Origin: Sequoia sempervirens | Taxonomy: Eukaryota > Streptophyta > Pinopsida > Cupressales > Cupressaceae | Length of the DNA stretch: 64,000 nucleotides | NCBI GenBank assembly: GCA_007258455.2 | Contig: VDFB02047230.1 | Coordinates: forward strand, 161,580,635-161,644,634 | Direction of reading: 5' to 3' | Shown here: positions 58,593-64,000 of the stretch, piece after piece | How positions within the stretch are numbered: position 1 is the first letter of the stretch | How the letters are laid out: the number at the start of each line of letters is the position of its first letter | Program-made: the position numbers and the translations under genes | The notes under the pieces: generated by a model | Seen by the model: the letters and a program-made list of their open reading frames with translations, nothing else | What the model was told of the DNA's origin: nothing | The model's database searches: none

Positions 58593-59649
58593 TTATGTTG
58601 AATGAACAAGATAACTAAGAGTGGGTGTGAATTAGTTGTATCAAATTAAAACATTAAAACCTTCAACAGTAATTAGATCCACATGCATTCATTAAACCCT
58701 TAATTTGTCATAATGTTTAAACATGAAGAGCAGATAATAGAAACTAAAACAACCAACACCATACACAAGAGAACACCAAATTTATATGGAAAAAACTAGA
58801 AGGGAAAAACCACAATGAGGATTAGCTCACAATATAAGTAATTGCAAAAATGGTACAAAGAGGCTCACTGCCAAAATAGGACACACTGTCCATAAAGGCT
58901 CACAACCTAGGTTCATTGCCGAAATAGAAAGAAGAAAAGAAGATAGAATGTTACACAAAGAGAATAGAGAACACAATCTCAATGCAATGGAGATTCCAAC
59001 ACAATAGCTCCAACAACACCATAGCCTTCAAAATATCAAGATACCTTAGTTCACTACATTCAACAATCTTGCATTATAGTTCGCATTGCAATTCACACTT
59101 TTGCACTTAATTTCACATCACATTACTCAACTCTATTCCACACTATTCCACATCTCCTCTTGCATCAATTCACCTTGCATTTATACCATCCGCAACTTGA
59201 AAAACATCTTCAAGTCAGATACACACACACTACACTTTGCAAATTCAAAATTGGCCGACACTAAACATTCCCATGATGGATAAGAACGAAAGTGGACAAT
59301 ACAAAAATTAGCTGGGACCCAAATGAACTCACATCACTAGTAAAAAAACATCAATAAATTACTAAAAAACTACTAAAAATTGCATATAAATGACTAAACT
59401 TGGTCACGTGACCATTAGTAGTTTATTGTTTTTGATTAGTGGATAAATAGGTTTTGATTGGACCCAAAACCAATAACAATAGGTTTTGAATGGACTCGAA
59501 ACCATCAGGTTTTGAGGGGACCCAAAACCCACACTAAGATGAAAAAGCTACCCAAAAGATAGAGTCAAAAACATCCAGCAGTGACACAAGGACACAACAA
59601 GCCAACAGCGAACCAACAACCGACAGGCTGCCCAGAAAAGAACCAAGAT
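58593..59649. other. Unassigned, probably old dispersed repeat
   Basis: No gene was recognised. 59450-59530 has repeated GGTTTTGA.NGGACCCAAAACC phrases that are self-complementary at their ends. The start, right after the purine block (TATGTTGAATGAACAAGATA), looks like an element edge, but no terminal repeat or target duplication was confirmed. Confidence 0.4.
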
Positions 59650-59878
59650 TTTACATGAATCTTGAACTCATTGGTTCTGACGGGACCAACAACCCACTAC
59701 AACAAGGTTTTGGCAGGGACCTTAAACCCAACATAGATCTTGAACCCATTGGTTTTGACAGGACCAACAACCCACTACAACAAGGTTTCAGCAGGGATCT
59801 TAAACCCAAAACTATGGATTTTGAAGGGATCCACAACCCAGTACAATTAGGTTTTAGCAGGGACCTTAAACCCAAGAG
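59650..59878. repeat. Three-copy 66-78-bp tandem repeat, open in one frame
   Basis: Units begin near 59661, 59739 and 59807. The plus frame 59655-59888 stays open through all three, giving TNNPLQQGFGRDLKPN, TNNPLQQGFSRDLKPK and HNPVQLGFSRDLKPK. It is only 77 codons, with no known family, so it is more likely a non-coding minisatellite. Confidence 0.7.
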
Positions 59879-60120
59879 TATAACCTAAAAAAAATAGATC
59901 AAGAACAAAGCTCCAACATTAGAAGTAACTGAGCCCAACAAAATATCCTTTACACCTCTATAGGAAAGGTCACCACAAATGCACAAGGCTCCAATAGTGT
60001 TCCACAAAAACTAGCTAATCTCTCCACCTTTATAGGAGAGAAACCCAAGCTCGTCCAATCCACCGTAGCCACAACATCCCTTATCCTTGAGAGTGAGCAC
60101 CATTGAGATCAACTTGCTTT

Positions 60121-60921
60121 TCAAGATCTCCACCTCCATAGGAGATAAAGAAAAGAAGTAAGCATAAAAGCCATCATCAACTCCCTTGTAGCCAAAAGAA
60201 AAGGCTTCATCATCCCCCCAACACCACTTCTAGGCATAACCAGTAGCATCTCGCTCCACCTCAATAGGAGAAAGGTCACTTCCAACCACATCCATCTCCC
60301 CTCAATAGAAGATAGGACCACCTCTATAGGAAAAACCAGAGTAACCCAAAGATGCAAAAAATGAAGCACAAAGAGTAAAGCCATGGAACCAAGAAGGCGA
60401 GGGACAACATAACCCTCACCACAAAGATACCCAGAGGTCACAAGATGTAAACAGAGAAAACCAGACCCCAACATTAGGAAGATCATGTACCAAAGAGATT
60501 CCAAAGGAATCCAAAGCACAAGAACCTTTCCCAGAAGATCAAAATAAACAACAGAGTACAAGGAGAGAAGAAAAAAAGTGAGGCCACCATATTTCTTCCA
60601 TGGAGACATAGAAGAAGCTGAGACATTCACATAAGCCCTCAAATAAACAAACGTAAATCTCTCCCAGTCAGGGCAGAAACAACTTCCACACAACCCCTTA
60701 GAAATATAAATAACAACAAAACCCCCTAACAAAAGAATGAAGCCAGTAAAGAGTAGGGGCCAAAGAGAAAGTAAAAAACAAACCCTCACAGGGTTCGAAG
60801 CCTCCATTAGGCAACCAAATAGGAGCCAGGCCCCATTAAAGCCTCTACCACAGCCAAAGACCAAATGGGGACCACAAGCACCACCGAAGTCCCCCACCAT
60901 TAGTAGTTGATTGTTGGTCAT
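60121..60921 (-). other. Unexplained 266-codon open frame, hydrophobic
   Basis: The frame is intact, unusually long for this window, and less AT-rich than its flanks. It begins MTNNQLLMVGDFGGACGPHL and has several hydrophobic stretches (FLLSLWPLLFTGFILLLGGF, LLGSMALLFVLHFLHL). I recognise no family. The complementary strand carries a dispersed 17-bp motif (CCACCTCNATAGGAGA) that extends past the frame, so the open frame may be a by-product of a repeat. Hydrophobicity alone follows from purine-rich template. I would not call it a gene. Confidence 0.25.
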
Positions 60922-61310
60922 TTATAATGCGACCAAATTTGGGACTAAACCATTTTTAGTCATTTATTTGGTCATTTTGATTAATCAATTTGGTAGTATA
61001 TTTAGTCATTGATTTAGTCATATTTATTCACTGAGCTTGGTCACATGACCATTAGTAGTTAATTTTCATTCATTTTTAATGCAACCAAATTTATGACTAA
61101 ACCATTTTTAGTCATTTATTGGTTGTTTTGATTGATCAATTTGGTAGTATATTTTTAGTCATTGATTTAGTCATATTTATTCACTAATTTTTGTCAATTA
61201 GTAGTATATTTATTCACTAATTTTTGTCAACTGGTAGTATATTTAGTCATATTTATTCACTAATTTCTATCAATTGGCAATATATTTAGTCAATTGGTAG
61301 TTTATTTAAT
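60913..61310. repeat. ~152-bp tandem repeat with TAGTCATTTAT-type subrepeats
   Basis: GACTAAACCATTTTTAGTC, itself an inverted repeat, occurs at 60943 and 61095. Each is followed by TCAATTTGGTAGTATATTT and CATTGATTTAGTCATATTTA. A third, eroded copy continues as short TTCACTAATTT-TGTCAA subrepeats to about 61310. The phrase GGTCACNTGACCATTAGTAG also occurs at about 59402, so an older array is split by the 59.4-60.9 kb block. Confidence 0.82.
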
Positions 61311-63549
61311 TATTTTTGTTCACTGATTTCTACCTAAAAGTGTTGGAAATGAGACAATGCTTTTGAGGTTTAAACATAAAACACAGAAAAATATAATCAA
61401 TCATTCATTTCCACATAATGAAACAACTATTAAGAAGGAAAAACAATAAAATTTTATTGAGAAAAGATGTTCTTACAACATATACAAGACTTAAATATGT
61501 GTCTTTGCTTTGAAAAATGTGTTACAAAGTGTGTTTCTCAGTGTTGTGACTAAGAAAACTAAGTTACAATGCTTTAGTTTTTGCAACTTGAAGAAAATTC
61601 AATAGCTAACTAACAAAACATGAAATGCAAATTGAAGAAAATTTAGTTCACATTGAGAATCACTCCTAAATTGCAATACTATCACAATTAATATGCTCAA
61701 CCTTAATATTTCATCATGGGATTTTACATCTCAAAATTTGAATAAATGTATCAAAACTTGCTTAATATTGCTAATTGCTACATTACTTCTTCTTTGTTGC
61801 ATCTCCTACCTTGGTCTACACAAACAAAACCCAACAATGCAATAAGTAAATTGCCCCTTTGTAATAGAAAGAAAATAAGTAACTTACTTTAACATGTTCT
61901 TTGAAAAAATAGATATTACCATGACAAGACAATAACAAAATAAGCAATTTCTATTACAAGATTGGACAACAAGCCACAAATGCTTAGAAATTGGGATACC
62001 TTAGAATGATATTAATCTTCGTACTTCCAAAAGAGTTTTTGTGAGTGTCTAGTAGGTTCCCTGACAAACACAACAAGCTTTCAAGACCCCTTTGATTTTT
62101 CTTTTCAATTCACATGTACCTCTATGATCTGTAAGGTTAATTGCCTAAGGGTACTACTTCTAAGGAGAATTCATGCAATTCATAACACCATAATGAAACC
62201 ATGTTGTTTTCTAGCACTTTTGCAATCACTTGTATGTAAGAAACACCGTATACCAAGAATTAGATTCAACATCATTTATCAAAACAATCTATTGCAGATG
62301 TGACTAATAACACAATACCATAGAAATGCAAGCTTAGTTTTACAATAGATTACTAGAAGACCTATTTTTTTAGAGATATTTAACTATAAGGAATACTCAC
62401 CTCCTCTTTTCTTAACTATAATCATCATTTATGTAAATTAAAAATTGGTTTATTTGCTAAAATACATAATGTTTTATGTATGGATGCATAATTTAACTGT
62501 TTTTTAAGCTTGGTAAAAAAGAGATGCGACTAGAGTGTTCTTCACTGGTTAGTAGTAGGATTTCTTATTTAGCCTCTCTGTGGCTTAATTGTCTTATAAG
62601 AATAATCAAAATAAATAAAGTTCATATCAATGCAAGAATTATTCTTTCTGAATCACAATAGAATCAAATTTGAAATCATGGTAATGCTTTAAATTTGTGA
62701 ATAGTATTTCTATGCATTTAGAAAAATAAAAATAAATCTAAACAGATGAGGAAAGGAAACCCCTATTTCATACTTGAGAACATTATATCAATCCTGGTTT
62801 GATTTTTATGTCACTAACATACTTCCCACACACAATATAACTTATGTTAAAGTTTCCCACACACAATATAACTTATATCTATTACCTTATCTGTAGATTT
62901 ATTTGGGGCATGTCCTAACTTTCTTAGGGATGCTAACTTGAGATTTCATTAGCAAGCTCTAAGAGAATAGGTTTACTAGGCTTCATCTAAAATTTGTATA
63001 AGAGAAAAATCCACCTTCAATCAAACTCAAAGAAATCTTATTTTTAAAAATAATACTCAAAATTACATCCCACTAAATATTATATAGGTCCTACAAAGTG
63101 GTGCACAAATAATCGATTAAAGACTTACACAACAAAAAAGGGAAAAGCTCACCTAAGCAAGTCCTAAGGCATCCTATCCATATTTTGTGATACATGATCA
63201 TAAAGCATTTGAAGTAGCCAAGCTGAGTCAAATAATAAATTATAAAAAATGTGAAAGGAGTTTGTTCCTTATGGTCCTATGGGAATTGATCTTCATTTAT
63301 TTGAAAATACTGACATTAAATGCTATAATACTATTTATTAATAAAGAAAAATAAAAATTCCCTATTGTTTAGTTTGGTGAAGCTTGGCTCAGTTTAAATA
63401 TTGATGATCTAAATATTCACATCATCTCGGTGAAACTTTTGTCCGTTAGATTTTAAAGGTTCTTCCTTTTGGTTAACAGTATACAAGCAAAGTTGCAATT
63501 CAATATTTGAATGTTGATAAAGTTCATGCTAAAGGTAGACAGTATTTGT
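61311..63549. other. AT-rich stretch, nothing recognised
   Basis: No motif-bearing open frame was found. A small local duplication (TTCCCACACACAATATAACT) occurs at about 62823 and 62857. Confidence 0.5.
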
Positions 63550-63785
63550 TAATATATGAGATATTCTCGAGACCTTTATTATTATACCTAAGTAGAGCAG
63601 TGGACACGTGAGAAATTTTCTAAGAGCTTTGTCATTAACCTAATTAGGGTAATGGTTGCATTGTTAACATATGAGATATTCTCAAGACCTTTTTAGTATT
63701 CATAATTAGAGCAGCGGAAACATGATAAATTTTCTAAGAGCTTTGTCATTATGCCTAATTAGGGTAATGGTTGCATAGTTAGCAT
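63550..63785. repeat. Two-copy 115-bp tandem repeat
   Basis: TATGAGATATTCTC occurs at 63555 and 63670. Both copies continue with AATTTTCTAAGAGCTTTGTC and AATTAGGGTAATGGTTGCAT, with scattered substitutions. Confidence 0.9.
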
Positions 63786-64000
63786 AAAATGTAATTTTTC
63801 ACCAAGTTTGTTATATATGCTAAATAGAGCATCCCTTTGCACAAGAAAAATCAATGTGCATTCAAGAATTGGAATTTTAGAGACATATTTCAGATTGTCA
63901 ACTTCACACTTTTGACAAATTGAATGATCTTTCAAATTCACATACATACAAAAGATGGAGAAAATACTCCTTCACTAACTTCAGAGTTATTTGAATGAGA
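63786..64000. other. Window end, nothing recognised
   Basis: AT-rich; the short minus-strand open frame at 63759-63947 has no recognisable motif. Confidence 0.5.

Noticed and set aside
1..64000. CRISPR arrays, tRNA or rRNA genes, bacterial-type operons
   Set aside because: No regularly spaced identical repeats with unique spacers, no cloverleaf outside the SINE-like boxes, and no rRNA-like conserved blocks were seen by eye.

Overview
This window looks like nuclear DNA of a seed plant with a large, repeat-rich genome. Visible parts are plant L1-type LINEs with a C-terminal RNase H, a chromovirus of the Ty3/Gypsy group, a Tat/Ogre-like gag-protease, pentatricopeptide-repeat (PPR) debris, and one gene resembling JAC1, a plant J-domain protein. 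Very low gene density, retroelement decay and large non-coding stretches suit a gymnosperm, but that is an inference. No bacterial-type genes, rRNA, tRNA or CRISPR were seen.

Layout. 1-6.3 kb: AT-rich DNA with a 58-bp tandem repeat and an antisense LINE reverse-transcriptase (RT) scrap. 6.3-13.3 kb: two same-strand LINE copies. The first is one unbroken frame interrupted only by TAG codons. The second has endonuclease, RT, zinc-binding and partial RNase H regions, and is split by a 0.6-kb AT-rich insertion. 13.3-17 kb: two PPR scraps, a copy of a 0.36-kb repeat, retroviral-type protease scraps and short tandem repeats. 17.1-43.1 kb: a direct tandem duplication with a unit of about 9.2 kb. Each unit holds a non-coding part (A), then a composite part (B) made of a plus-strand Tat/Ogre-like gag-protease, a minus-strand Gypsy gag-RT-RNase H remnant, and a SINE inside that remnant. 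Unit 1 is interrupted exactly at the A/B border by a complete 7.67-kb chromovirus (20034-27706) with 1.5-kb LTRs and a 5-bp target duplication; unit 2 keeps the matching empty site.

43.1-48.8 kb: nothing recognised apart from three imperfect palindromes. 49.2-51.7 kb: the only convincing host gene, the first two exons of a JAC1-like protein (549 codons joined in phase). Its expected C-terminal J-domain is not seen in the window. Intron 1 carries a ~216-bp minisatellite. Further downstream on the same strand is a ~4-kb polypyrimidine/polypurine satellite whose strand bias flips three times (54.6-58.6 kb). 58.6-64 kb: minor tandem repeats, a dispersed 17-bp motif under an unexplained 266-codon open frame, and AT-rich DNA.

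Common theme. The retroelements appear to have decayed largely through C-to-T change at CHG and CG sites. Premature stops are overwhelmingly TAG in places where CAG or C-TGG is expected, and several catalytic residues are lost by the same kind of change. This fits long-term heavy CHG methylation, and the window offers internal paired comparisons (two LTRs, two duplicated units) to test it.
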